From Rhizobium leguminosarum (GTDB lineage Bacteria > Pseudomonadota > Alphaproteobacteria > Rhizobiales > Rhizobiaceae), in assembly GCF_017876795.1 (NCBI RefSeq), contig NZ_JAGIOR010000004.1, positions 62,001 to 126,000 of the forward strand: a stretch of 64,000 bases of DNA, in the 5' to 3' direction. Every line of letters begins with the position of its first letter. Within the stretch, counting starts at the first letter, position 1. Of this stretch, positions 27,747 to 36,764 are shown one piece after another. The notes under the pieces were generated by a model. The model was not told the origin of the DNA. It ran no database searches and saw nothing but the letters and a program-made list of their open reading frames with translations. The translations under genes and the position numbers were made by a program.

Positions 27747-27908
27747 CTAGTGCCTATTTTGCCCTTCGACATTTCGCGCCAGGAAAGAATGGATCTGCGC
27801 GATGACGGCCGCACCCTCACCGACGGCGGCGGAGACCCTCTTGATGGAGCCGGCGCGCACGTCTCCAATAGCAAAGATGCCAGCGCAGCTGGTTTCCAGC
27901 GGTGACGC
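27747..27908 (-). pseudogene. Thioredoxin-reductase-like C-terminal remnant
   Basis: In one minus frame 53 codons read ASPLETSCAGIFAIGDVRAG, SIKRVSAAVGEGAAVIAQIH, SFLARNVEGQNRH, the conserved end of FAD-dependent thioredoxin reductases (GxFAxGDVR...KR...AVGEG). Everything upstream is missing; the sequence before it belongs to a glycosyltransferase. The join lies near 27905. Confidence 0.78.
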
Positions 27909-28873
27909 GGGCCGGTGATGCGACTGAGATGGCCAACTATTCCGCGCAGACCCTTCTGGAGCACAAGCAGAACCACGAAACACGGGTCGCTTCGTAATAT
28001 CGGCCGAACCATCAAGAGTGAAAGATCGGTTCTTCGAGCTTGTCGGAATTGCCAAAATGCATATTTTTGCGTGGCGTCGATTGCACTTCCGATTGCGTAT
28101 CGGGGGAGCTGCGGATTTGCGGCCAGCGAACGCCTGACGACCTCCAGAGCACTTTTGCCCATTCGCAGGTGATCGGAAGACATGCTGCCGGGATGCTTAC
28201 GATATCCAACCAGCCGTTCGGGAACGACTTCGATGAGGTAGCGTGCGACTAGCCTGAGCTCGAAATCGAGGTCTTCGCAGCCTCCAATACCGGCTGCTGC
28301 AAATGAGCTATCGAACCCACCTATCGCAAGCGCGACGTTCCGCCGGACGAGAAGCGCGCTTCCATTCCCCACATACTTAACATTCAGATGCCGCGCATAG
28401 ATATATCCTCTTGCGACATCGGAACTACCAGGGCGAATGATCTCGTCGTTCTCGTTGATGATGTAATGCAGCGTGTAGACCGCAGCCCAGCGCGACGACA
28501 ACCGATTGAGAGCATTCACCTGCTTTTCGATTTTCGTTGGATGCCAGAGGTCGTCCGAATCAAGGAATGCCACGAATCGACCTGATGATGCCTCGATCCC
28601 AGTATTCCTTGCGGCGGCGACACCGCGGTTGGGTGTGGACAGGAGGCGGATCCGTGAGTCCGACATCGCTATCTGCTCGACGAGTTTTACCGTGTCGTCG
28701 GTGGAACCGTCGTTGACAACGATAATCTCCAGGACGGCGTAGGTCTGGCGCGTAGCGGACCGAAGCGTGCGCTCGATATAGGTGGAAGCATTGAAGGCCG
28801 GGATGACTACTGAGACCAGAGGCTGGTCAGAATAAAATGTGTCTCCTCGATCCTCACCTGTATACGAAAGCAT
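27905..28873 (-). CDS. Family 2 glycosyltransferase, C-terminus replaced
   Basis: The GT-A fold is clear: SVVIPAFNASTYIERTL, IIVVNDGSTDDT, NRGVAAARNTGI and the DxD-type FLDSDDLWHP, with GGCEDLDFELRL as the acceptor-side acidic motif. Such enzymes move a sugar from a nucleotide donor, usually to a surface polysaccharide. The frame reads on to 27689, but from about residue 323 the codons are the out-of-frame shadow of a thioredoxin reductase remnant, so the true C-terminus was lost in a deletion or insertion. Start ATG is at 28873. No other polysaccharide gene is nearby. Activity is possible because the catalytic domain is complete. Confidence 0.78.
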
Positions 28874-29289
28874 TGCAGATCTCTCGCCACGTCAACCATA
28901 AGCTTACTTTCGTAGGGATGAAGGACTGCATTTTCGATTTCTGCGGTTTTCGTACATCCAATTCGGAGCGCGAAGATGCCAGCCGTCGCCATTGTTAGAA
29001 GATCGCCTTCAACACGCCTTCACTCTAACTTTGTTCTGCGGGCGCAAAACGGACTTTGGTCTGACGTAGACCCTCTACTTTGGGAGAAGAAGGTAGATAT
29101 GTCAGCCGCACTTTGGTGAAAAGCTGCAAGCGTTCGGGCCTCTCAGTTAGGCATCCGAATCTCGGACCTTAGTCGGGGATGCTTGAGACACAGGTCCTAC
29201 ACGTGGAACCGCTTGCGGTGGGGAGTGTTTTCGATTGGCGACGCCAGAGAGCGCCGCGCCGATTTTGTAGCCGCCTTGGAGGACGAACC
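28874..29289. other. Gene-free stretch
   Basis: No gene, RNA or clear repeat is seen between the divergent glycosyltransferase and receiver-protein genes. It presumably holds both promoters. Confidence 0.4.
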
Positions 29290-29673
29290 ATGCGCCTGCT
29301 CATTGTCGAAGACGAACCGGGAATCGCTCTGGTGATTGAGGACGTCGCGATCGACGCCGGATTCGAAATCACGGGCATTGCGGGGAACATGTCAGAGGCT
29401 CTGGAGCTCGGCTCCGAAGCAGACGTCGCGATCATCGACGTCCGGCTTGGGGATGGAATCACCGGGCCGTCCATTGCCCGCGCCCTCTTTTCTGGATTCG
29501 GACTTGGGGTGGTGTATTTCACCTTGAAACCCGGTCTTAACGAGAACCCGGAGGGCCGAGCTGCCGTCACCAAACCGGCGAGCCCCGAAAGAATAGTGGA
29601 CGCGTTGTCCATGGCGGCGAAGAACGCTCGGCCAAGAACGGATCGCGTCGCGAGCGGGCCCACCTTCCACTGA
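29290..29673 (+). CDS. Single-domain response regulator (receiver only)
   Basis: The start is ATG 29290 with GGAGG nine bases upstream; upstream codons in the same frame are not receiver-like. The 127-residue product is one CheY-like domain: acidic pocket LLIVEDEPG, phosphoacceptor Asp in VAIIDVRLGDG, and Lys in AAVTKPASPERI. A second half typical of DNA-binding regulators is absent, so it would act by protein contact or as a phosphate sink. Receivers of this kind often pair with HWE kinases, of which two lie at 10.8-13.1 kb, but pairing is speculative. Confidence 0.85.
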   Translation: MRLLIVEDEPGIALVIEDVAIDAGFEITGIAGNMSEALELGSEADVAIIDVRLGDGITGPSIARALFSGFGLGVVYFTLKPGLNENPEGRAAVTKPASPERIVDALSMAAKNARPRTDRVASGPTFH

Positions 29674-29952
29674 AAGCTTGAGGTGCCGTTGATCCTCCGA
29701 CCGAACTCGTTGCCCGACACGAGTGAACGCGCCGACATCAAACTCGTCATTGGGCTGAATGGGAGATCGTGCCTGCCATTAATGCAGCTCGCCTGATAAA
29801 GTCCCGTTGCTCGCCCTCGATGGCGATCCCAGATTGGGGCGGCGAGGACAACGTGGGTGCGGACCAGCGGTTACGGTTCGATCATCTTAAACCGAATTCA
29901 AAAAGGCCCTGCGGCACCACTACTGACGCCCGGCGTGGGGCAAGGCATTCCG

Positions 29953-30234
29953 TCAGTGGACGACGGCAATCACGGGAAGTCTGGCTTCCTCCGCAGCGCG
30001 AAGGAGTGCGGTACGCGCTGCCTTTGCTGGGATATTACCTTGAATGGCATCGAGGCACGTTCTTACCGCCGCGATGTATTCCTTGCCATTGTCGGTCGGC
30101 CATGCGGCGACAAGAGTCTCGGCAACCTCACGGAGCGATCGGATCAGCCTATGCTTTTCTTGACCGCCCATGACAAGTATCAGAGGAGCGAAATCTTCGC
30201 TTCTATGCCAATCCACTATATCGACCGTTTGCAC
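29953..30234 (-). CDS. DUF982 protein
   Basis: The 93-residue product shows the DUF982 pattern: WHRSEDFAPLILVMGG, IRSLREVAETLVAAWPTDNG, KEYIAAVRTCLDAIQGNIPA and ARTALLRAAEEARLPV. This small soluble family is almost limited to rhizobia and often occurs in many copies per genome; its function is unknown. Start is GTG 30234. It has no clear partner. Confidence 0.85.
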   Translation of the reverse strand: MQTVDIVDWHRSEDFAPLILVMGGQEKHRLIRSLREVAETLVAAWPTDNGKEYIAAVRTCLDAIQGNIPAKAARTALLRAAEEARLPVIAVVH

Positions 30235-30289
30235 GAATAGCCGCCCTTTATTCCTGAGAAGCGACGCCGGACATGGATCGGCAACGCTT

Positions 30290-30341
30290 CACCAGGGAGG
30301 CTCTGACTGGATACAGCAACATCGCTAAAACCTCCCTGGTG
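30290..30341. repeat. 11-bp perfect inverted repeat
   Basis: CACCAGGGAGG (30290-30300) and CCTCCCTGGTG (30331-30341) are perfect arms around 30 nt. It follows no gene end closely and lacks a T-run, so it is more likely a structured or mobile remnant than a terminator. Confidence 0.45.
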
Positions 30342-30542
30342 TCCTTTCTACAAGGATGAGCAAAACTTAAGTCAGATAGCGCCGAGGGGAAGACGGACCT
30401 AAGTCGGACTGGCCGCCCCAGGACCCGTTTCTCATACAGCTTGAGGCAACATGAAGCTCGCTCATGTTCCATAAATCGCTGTTATCCCGCCGGCAGAGAC
30501 AATGGGGTCGACGGCCCTGCCCCTGTCCAGGCGGGGGGTGGC

Positions 30543-30572
30543 TTGACAAACTTTGCCAAAATCGATTACGAT
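30543..30572 (+). promoter_or_regulatory. Promoter of the parDE operon
   Basis: TTGACA at 30543-30548 is a perfect -35 box; TACGAT at 30567-30572 (spacer 18) is the best -10. The parD start lies 22 nt further, after GGAGG. This is the clearest sigma-70-like promoter of the window. Confidence 0.6.
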
Positions 30573-30593
30573 CCCTTCAAATGGAGGTTTCCG

Positions 30594-30836
30594 ATGGCGA
30601 CAATGAACGTATCTCTTCCAGACCCGATGAAGGATTGGGTAGAGGCGCAGGCTAAGACGGGGCGATATTCCAATGCTAGCGACTATGTGCGCGATCTGAT
30701 CCGACGCGACCAGACACGAAACGACAAGATTGCCGCGATGCAACGCTTTGTCGATGCTGGGCTCCAAAGTGGTGTTGGCAACCGATCAAAGGATGAACTC
30801 TTTGCTGAAGCAATGACTCGTGCCAGCAAGTCATGA
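30594..30836 (+). CDS. parD: ParD-family antitoxin
   Basis: The 80-residue product reads MATMNVSLPDPMKDWVEAQA followed by GRYSNASDYVRDLIRRDQTR, the ribbon-helix-helix DNA-binding part of ParD, and a C-terminal tail that would bind ParE. GGAGG lies six bases before ATG 30594, and its stop overlaps the toxin start (ATGA). In this family the antitoxin also represses the operon promoter. Confidence 0.92.
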   Translation: MATMNVSLPDPMKDWVEAQAKTGRYSNASDYVRDLIRRDQTRNDKIAAMQRFVDAGLQSGVGNRSKDELFAEAMTRASKS

Positions 30837-31125
30837 GTTTTAAGCTTTCTGTCGAAGCGGAAGACGACATTATTGCGATCGCAGAGCAGGGGGTCCGTTT
30901 GTTCGGGGCAGGCCAAGCAAAGCGCTACCACGATGAGCTGTTCGCATTACTTGATCTGATAGCTGCTATCCACGCATCGCACGCGAACGGAATGAGATCG
31001 ATCCACCCGTCAGAATTCATCCGTTCAAAGCGCATCTCATCGTTTATCGGGTTGAAGACGATGAGAAAATTCTCGTAGTACGAATTCGCCACGCGCACGA
31101 AGATTGGGCAAGCATTTCAATGTAG
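30833..31125 (+). pseudogene. parE: ParE-family toxin, frameshifted
   Basis: The gene starts MSFKLSVEAEDDIIAIAEQG, GAGQAKRYHDELFALLDLIA, the ParE N-terminal helices. After LIAA (about 30967) the frame is wrong. A frame shifted by one base reads YPRIARERNEIDPPVRIHPF, KAHLIVYRVEDDEKILVVRI, RHAHEDWASISM and a stop at 31125, which is the normal ParE end. Adding one base in gctgctatcc restores a 97-residue protein. As written, translation ends at 31078 with a nonsense tail, so the gyrase-poisoning toxin is probably dead, or the base is missing from the assembly. Confidence 0.87.
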
Positions 31126-31183
31126 CGCCACGGGTGGAGGTGTGGGATTTGGGGTGTCACAAGTTCCAATCGGTTCAAGGCGT

Positions 31184-32008
31184 TCATTCTCGTTGTGATG
31201 TGTGGCCCTCAATAGCGTGGACGTACCTCAGGACCGACCGCTCGACGACGCGCGAGCCGTCCTGTTTGATCGTCCTGCCCGAAAATCCACCATAGATCGC
31301 CTCGAACCGGAAGGGGCGCACCGCTTCTCCTATCCAGTTTACCGCGCGTGAACTCAACGGCAGGAGGTTCGGAAAGCTGCGCATGAAACTGACATACCTG
31401 CGGTCGAGGGTTACCTGCATTGTATCGCCCACGAACAATGCGCCCTCACCATTTTCTAGCCAAGGGCAATGCAGCACTGAACTGCCAGCAAAATGGCCCC
31501 CGCAGCGCACTAGGATCGCCTGGTTCAATTCAAAAACCTCACCCGCCCATGGGCTGATCGCCGGGCCTGATCTTTGCACCCATTCCCCGTCATCGGCGTG
31601 AATATAAACGGGTACGTCGCCGAAGGCTGAGCTCCAATCCATCATAGACGAGTAGAAATGTGGGTGTGAAATGGCGATCGCAGCAAGGCCGCCCATCGCG
31701 GCAATTCGATTAATGCTGGTTTGGTCCAGGAGGCTGACGCTGTCCCACAGAATGTTGCCGTCGGGTCCTTCAATCAGGAAAGCTCGCTGACCAATCGCAA
31801 ACTCTGGTGAGATTTGCAGGGAGTGTATGCCCTTTGCTTCCTTGGTCCAGATCAATTCGCGAGTCGCGCGGAGCTCCGCCATGTCGGTCCAACCCTGACC
31901 TGACGGCGGCACGAATTGACGATCGTCTTCGCAGATTAAACAGCAGGAGGGCGGTTCCGAGCCCTCGTTGAACTGTGTGCCGCAGGCGGTGCAGATATAG
32001 AAGGTCAT
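31184..32008 (-). CDS. MBL-fold protein with N-terminal zinc-ribbon
   Basis: The start at ATG 32008 puts a rubredoxin-like CxxC...CxxC knuckle first (YICTACGTQF, SCCLICEDD). A metallo-beta-lactamase-fold domain follows: GIHSLQISPEFAIGQRAFLI, AIAISHPHFYSSMMDWSSAF in place of HxHxDH, RCGGHFAGSSVLHCP, and GALFVGDTMQV. The first motif reads HPHFYS, without the usual Asp, so the metal site is altered. Family members act as hydrolases or redox proteins; the substrate is not known. It follows the parDE remnant on the opposite strand. Confidence 0.8.
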   Translation of the reverse strand: MTFYICTACGTQFNEGSEPPSCCLICEDDRQFVPPSGQGWTDMAELRATRELIWTKEAKGIHSLQISPEFAIGQRAFLIEGPDGNILWDSVSLLDQTSINRIAAMGGLAAIAISHPHFYSSMMDWSSAFGDVPVYIHADDGEWVQRSGPAISPWAGEVFELNQAILVRCGGHFAGSSVLHCPWLENGEGALFVGDTMQVTLDRRYVSFMRSFPNLLPLSSRAVNWIGEAVRPFRFEAIYGGFSGRTIKQDGSRVVERSVLRYVHAIEGHTSQRE

Positions 32009-32037
32009 TTCAGCTTCTTGCAAAATCCGTTTCGTGC

Positions 32038-32250
32038 TTAAACAAGCGCGTCCAGCACGTTGATAATAAATCGATCTGCAGATGATTCGCCCGTAGCATA
32101 CTGTTTGAGCCACCGTTCAGCGAACAATGCCGTGCCTGCTTTGGCGAGTTGGAGAGATGGGTCTTTTCGGCACATGATGCAGGAGCACGATGGCGAACGA
32201 GCCATAGAGCAACAGCATGACCTTGGGAGCAAGGGTGTCGGCATTCGCGA
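32038..32250 (-). pseudogene. Possible TetR-type regulator C-terminal remnant
   Basis: Two minus frames offset by one contain EAIANADTLAPKVMLLLYGS and then KDPSLQLAKAGTALFAERWL, KQYATGESSADRFIINVLDA. Together they resemble the ligand-binding end of a TetR-family repressor. The DNA-binding half is missing. The assignment rests on weak pattern similarity. Confidence 0.35.
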
Positions 32251-32304
32251 TTGCCTCTCCCTCGAAAGTCGCGTGCGATCCCCTCAAACAAATCAGGAGA
32301 AAAC

Positions 32305-32472
32305 ATGGAAACTGTGGAAATCAGCAACCGTAGCGACTTCGCTCTATGGAAACGCCTTCTGGATTTGCTCGCTCGCCCGAGCGAGCTCCAGGTGATGGCC
32401 GCGACTCTTGCGAGCGGTGGATTTGGACATGAACCAGGCCTTGGCTACAGGGGCGGCAGGCAGCGTCGGTAG
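32305..32472 (+). CDS. Possible small protein or gene start
   Basis: A 55-codon frame starts METVEISNRSDFALWKRLLD after an AGGAG site nine bases upstream. The first 45 residues look like real protein; the tail (GYRGGRQRR) does not. It may be a gene truncated by the rearrangement that brought in the MFS gene end. No family is recognised. Confidence 0.35.
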   Translation: METVEISNRSDFALWKRLLDLLARPSELQVMAATLASGGFGHEPGLGYRGGRQRR

Positions 32473-32690
32473 ACGCTACACGGCCTGCAAACTCTGGTCC
32501 TTCGGCAGCGAGATCGTCATCGCCGCTGCGACGGCGGCCGTAACTGCAACGGCGAGATAGATGCCGATGAAACTCTCCGTCGATGTCTTGATCACGCCGC
32601 CAAAGAAGTTCCCTGTAGTGCCGCCGATGCCTTGGAACACGGTGCAGATGCCTAAGACAGTCACCGCGACGCGGGGCGTGGCGCGATGTG

Positions 32691-33603
32691 AGAGTCTGAC
32701 TCGAAAAGGTTTCAACGATATCCGTATCTTGCCAGCCGCCTGGTGAGCATTCGGATGTGAGCGATGGTTATCCAGGCTTCTGCTGAAGCGATGGATGTCT
32801 CGAAGTCCTTGGCCAATCTTCTGCATCGTCCCAGCCAGGCGAACGTCCTCTCGACGACCCAGCGGCGCGGCAGGATTTCGAAACCCTTGGCCTTGTCGGT
32901 ACGCTTGATAATTTCGAGTGTCCATTTTCCTATTTTCTGCAGCCGCTTTTTCAGCTTGTCGCCCGCATAGCCGCCATCGGCGAAGACATGAAGGAGCCAC
33001 GGCCATCGGTTGCGGATAGATTTCAGGAGATCGGGAGCGCCGTCGCGGTCCTGGATATCAGCGCTGTGCACCATGAGGCCGACCATCAGCCCGAGCGTAT
33101 CAACAATGATGTGGCGCTTGCGGCCCTTGATCTTCTTACCCGCATCAAAGCCCCGAATACCGCCGCTTTCAGTAGTTTTGACGCTTTGGCTGTCGATGGC
33201 GCCAGCCGTCGGTGAAGCTTCCTTCCCGTCCAGCTCCCGTGCCTCCATGACGAGGTGGTGGTTGATCCGTGGCCAAAGACCCATTGCCCGCCATTCATAG
33301 AAATACCGCTGCACCGTTGAACAGGGCGGAAAGTCCTTCGGCAGCATCCGCCACTGGCAGCCTGTCGAAGCGATATAGAGAAGGGCGTTTAAAACCTCGC
33401 GCAGATCGGTCTTGCGTGGCCGGCCCAGGCGCCGTGGCGCGGGCATGAACGGCGCAATAAATTCCCATTCGCGATCGGTAACATCGCTTGCATATCGGCT
33501 CGTCCGACGGACATATTGCTGTCGGGTGGTTTCAGTCCAGGCCATTGTGCACTCCATCGAATCTTCGCAAATCCGAGGGAATCACAACTGGCTGAAATCA
33601 CTC
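32691..33603 (-). mobile_element. IS5-family insertion sequence
   Basis: A roughly 0.9-kb element interrupts the MFS gene. Its edges are set where MFS coding stops and resumes; the termini (GAGTGATTTCAG on the minus strand at 33603 and GAGAGTCTGAC at 32691) are only weakly inverted. No target duplication could be fixed, so the ends are good to a few bases. It carries one intact transposase gene. Confidence 0.75.
32712..33545 (-). CDS. IS5-family transposase
   Basis: The 277-residue product (start MAWTETTRQQYVRR) has a DDE fold: first Asp in AIDSQSVKTTESGG, second in FADGGYAGDKL, and the Glu in RRWVVERTFAWLGRCRRL with the IS5-type R...E/K pattern. The N-terminal SDVTDREWEFIAPFMP motif is typical. 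It is uninterrupted and single-frame, so the element may still move. Confidence 0.92.
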   Translation of the reverse strand: MAWTETTRQQYVRRTSRYASDVTDREWEFIAPFMPAPRRLGRPRKTDLREVLNALLYIASTGCQWRMLPKDFPPCSTVQRYFYEWRAMGLWPRINHHLVMEARELDGKEASPTAGAIDSQSVKTTESGGIRGFDAGKKIKGRKRHIIVDTLGLMVGLMVHSADIQDRDGAPDLLKSIRNRWPWLLHVFADGGYAGDKLKKRLQKIGKWTLEIIKRTDKAKGFEILPRRWVVERTFAWLGRCRRLAKDFETSIASAEAWITIAHIRMLTRRLARYGYR

Positions 33604-34895
33604 ATATCTTTTTGGGGCAGCCTCTGAGACGTAGGCCGGCAGCAGGCCATAGATCGGATAAAAGCCCAGCGAAAAGAAGATGCCTGACAGGATCGAGAGT
33701 TCCATCGAGGGATTGAGGACTACGAGGGCGCCGGCGGCGAGGAAGCTTGAGTAACAGGTAAGCATGGCATAGCGCGATCCGAGACGCGACGATATTGTGC
33801 CAATGGCGAAGCCTGCGCTGATCCCCACCACCCCGATCGTTGCCCAGAGCCATGAGGCAAAGCCGACGGAATAGCCGAGTTCCTCGCGCAGGAACGGCGA
33901 GAGATAGGTGAGATAGGGATATGGCATCAGGCCGTTGATGAAGCCGAGCGCGAAGATCAGCTTCACCCATGGCATGATGGAGCGCAGGCTTGCTGAACCG
34001 CCGGCAGTTGGCGCGAGCGTTTCGTCACTTGTCCCGCTGTCGAAGAGGCCGGCCCGCCCGAAGAGAATGTGGGTGACAACGGCCAGTGCGATCGTGGCCG
34101 CGCCTGTGAGGGACCAGACCATCTGCCAGTGACCGTTTCCGGCGTATGCCGCCACGAGTGCGCTGTTGATGAGGACGCCAAAGGCCGGGGCGCTGGAGAT
34201 CAGGCTCATGGCAAAGCCGCGCTGTTCTGCTCTTACCACCCGCGAGGCGAGATTAATCATCGGCACGAAAGTCGATGCGCCCGTCGCGCCGGCGACCATC
34301 AGCAGGCCGGCAACCACATAGAGATTGTCGATGATGGGGATGCCCGACAGGCAGAGCCCGCAGAGCGACACGGACGCCACCACCGTCCGTGCGGCACCGA
34401 CGCGATGGACGAGCCAGGTAGCGAGCATGGCGAATGCCACCGTGGAAAACTGGACTAGGCCGGTGACCGTGCCGACGAACGCATAGTCGAAGGCAAGATC
34501 TTTCCGCATGTCGGGGATGATCTGAGGAAAAAGGCTGAGGCCGAAGCCGTAACACGTGCCGACGCAGGCGATCATGACGGCTACGAGAACGTTACCCGGG
34601 ATACGCACGCTAGTCATGATGATCGGCCTCTGTTGGTAACCGTGTTCACGCTCCCGCTCGACGCGATGATCATCTAGCATGGGCAGCCGGCGGACTGTCG
34701 GGTCTGCGACGCCGGCTGCCGATATTGCCGCGCTTCGGGTGCCCCGGCATCGAGCGCGTCAATAGTCTTGCGCGCACCTTGCGCATAGTCGTGCCCGCGT
34801 CTGGCGCAAGGCGGCTATCAAGCCTGGCTTGCAAATCGCAAGGGTGATGTTCGACCGCCATAAAGGTGGTCGAAATATGCGACGGCAGGCCCTCC

Positions 34896-35065
34896 TTATC
34901 TGGCCGCGACGAGAACTCCCGCCCCAACCATCAAAGCACCGGCACTCCTGTTCAAGACCCTCACTCGCGACGCATTGCCGAGTGCTCCTTTAGTTTTGTA
35001 GCCGGCGAAAACATGCCCACCGATCACTATCACCTCGACAGCAATAAGGATTCGCCAATGTAAAG
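34896..35065 (-). pseudogene. LysE/RhtB-type exporter C-terminal remnant
   Basis: The minus strand reads LHWRILIAVEVIVIGGHVFA, GYKTKGALGNASRVRVLNRS, AGALMVGAGVLVAAR and a stop at 34896, the standard end of LysE-family amino-acid exporters (LNR...G..MVGAGV). No upstream part is present; the frame breaks near 35065. Confidence 0.6.
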
Positions 35066-35070
35066 GAGGA

Positions 35071-35217
35071 GTTGTCCTACGCCAAACCCAGGGCCGTCGT
35101 TTTCAGATCAAGGCTTCCTTTCTCCAAGACGATCGCGCGTTCAGGACGGTGACAATCCAGAAGTTCACGTCAAAGGGCAATGCAAAGGAATACTTTAGCT
35201 TTGGCCCAGCGAAGTGA
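35071..35217 (+). pseudogene. Unidentified coding remnant
   Basis: The plus frame ending at the TGA at 35215 reads GRRFQIKASFLQDDRAFRTV then TIQKFTSKGNAKEYFSFGPAK, which looks like the C-terminus of a real protein. There is no plausible start, and I do not recognise the family. Confidence 0.3.
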
Positions 35218-35348
35218 ACGCTCTCCTGAAATTCATGGCGGACATCAAACGTATGCACGTTAAGGGAGCACCGAGCACGCCGCTACGGCGTGCTCGCCTA
35301 TGCTTTTCGCGGAACCGATCGAGCCGCCGAAACAGCCAGCTCGATCGG

Positions 35349-36533
35349 TCACCCGTTGACGCTCCGAACGCTCGCAACGCTGCCGTCGCAGGCCGCCCGG
35401 CGCCTCGCAAGCACCTTGACCGAAAAGAGCGCGTAGATGATCAACGGAAGGCAGACGAGATAGGATGTCCTGATGCCCGCATGTTCGGCAATGAAACCAA
35501 GCAGCGGCGGCGCCAGGAAGAAGACGACGAAGGTCATCTGGCCAAGGGCGGCGACGTTGAGATGCGCCGCGCGATCTGTGCGCTGGGCCGCCGCCGAGAC
35601 GGCGAGAGGATAGACCGCGCTGCAGCCGGCGCCCATCAAGGCAAAGCCCGCCAGCGCCACATAGGCATGCGGAGCGCCCCAGACGGCGCAAATGCCGATC
35701 GCCGAAAGAACAAGCAGCATCGTGGCGACGGCCCGCGCGCCAAACCGATCGACAAGTGGATCGACGAACAGGCGCGCTAGCGCCATGCAAAAGGTAAAGA
35801 GCGTCAATCCCAGTCCGCCAACGAAGGGCTCGACCGAAAACACGTCGCTCATATAGATCGCCGACCAGTCGATCCCGGCACCTTCGACGAGAAAGGCCGC
35901 GATGCCGATCACGCAGAGCGGCATGAGGCCCCAGGTGGGAAGCGCCACCGGCGGCGCCTTGCCTTCATTCAACGGGGTCCGCGCGGGCGCATTGCGCATG
36001 CCGGAAATCGCCCAGACGCCGAGCACAAGCACCGCGGCAAAGGTCACGGCGAGATGGAGTTGCATCGAAATACCGGCTTGGCGGACGACTGAGGAGACAA
36101 GCGCCGTGACGAAGAAGCCGAGGCTCCAGAAACCATGCGCCCTGTTCATCACGCCGCGTCCTAGCTGTGCTTCGATGCGATCAATCTCGACATTGAGATT
36201 GATCTCCAGCGCCCCGGCGAGCATCCCCTCGACGAAAAGCACACAGAACACGACCGGCGCCGCACCGATCCACGGCACCAGCGATAGCAACGCAGACGTG
36301 CCGAGAACAGTAATGAATGCCGTTGTCCGCGCGCCGAGCCGGGCGATCAGGGGCGAAGACAAAGTCAACGAAATCAAGGCGCCGATCGCAGCCCCTATTA
36401 ATGTCAACCCAAGCTCCGACTTGTCGACGCCAAGCGCAACCTGCAAATCCGGCATCCTCGACAGCAGCGCCCCCAGCGACACGGCGAAGAGAAAGAAGCA
36501 GACATAGATCCGCTGCTGCGGCGCGATTTTCAT
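35349..36533 (-). CDS. MFS transporter
   Basis: A 394-residue permease with about twelve membrane helices in two halves, a conserved loop SSPLIARLGARTT between helices 2 and 3, and VDPLVDRFGARAVATML in the matching place of the second half. The pattern resembles the fucose-permease-like (YbjJ) branch of MFS. Start ATG 36533 has GGAG nine bases upstream. It is intact, unlike the neighbouring MFS gene. Substrate unknown; no metabolic gene is adjacent. Confidence 0.87.
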   Translation of the reverse strand: MKIAPQQRIYVCFFLFAVSLGALLSRMPDLQVALGVDKSELGLTLIGAAIGALISLTLSSPLIARLGARTTAFITVLGTSALLSLVPWIGAAPVVFCVLFVEGMLAGALEINLNVEIDRIEAQLGRGVMNRAHGFWSLGFFVTALVSSVVRQAGISMQLHLAVTFAAVLVLGVWAISGMRNAPARTPLNEGKAPPVALPTWGLMPLCVIGIAAFLVEGAGIDWSAIYMSDVFSVEPFVGGLGLTLFTFCMALARLFVDPLVDRFGARAVATMLLVLSAIGICAVWGAPHAYVALAGFALMGAGCSAVYPLAVSAAAQRTDRAAHLNVAALGQMTFVVFFLAPPLLGFIAEHAGIRTSYLVCLPLIIYALFSVKVLARRRAACDGSVASVRSVNG

Positions 36534-36764
36534 GATGCAACTCCGGGAATTGACGCTCGAAGCCGAACGACGCGCTCTTGGATTTGTGATGTCTAACTCA
36601 CAGGGCCGGAGATCAAAACTTTTTTCTGAGCAGATGCGACGATCCTCCGATGCAGGCGCGCAAAGTGATCGTATTTCACAAACGAGATGAAAGGTGATAG
36701 AATTTCGCGACAGGTGATGGATCTACGCAGTTTTGGCTTGCCCCGGTGATCTGTTTTCGCGAGG

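Larger units (their letters stand above)
32476..34617 (-). pseudogene. MFS transporter split by an IS5-family insertion
   Basis: The N-terminal part runs from ATG 34617 (MTSVRIPGNVLVAVMIACVG, GAGG upstream) to about 33603, ending GLLPAYVSEAAPKRYE after some ten membrane helices. The C-terminal part resumes at about 32690 with HRATPRVAVTVLGICTVFQG and GIGGTTGNFFGGVIKTSTES and ends at 32476. Joined, the two give a normal MFS permease of about 410 aa; the last two helices lie beyond the insertion. MFS proteins move small solutes with protons; the substrate is not known. As it stands, the N-terminal frame stops inside the IS just after the junction, so the transporter is probably inactive. Confidence 0.87.
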
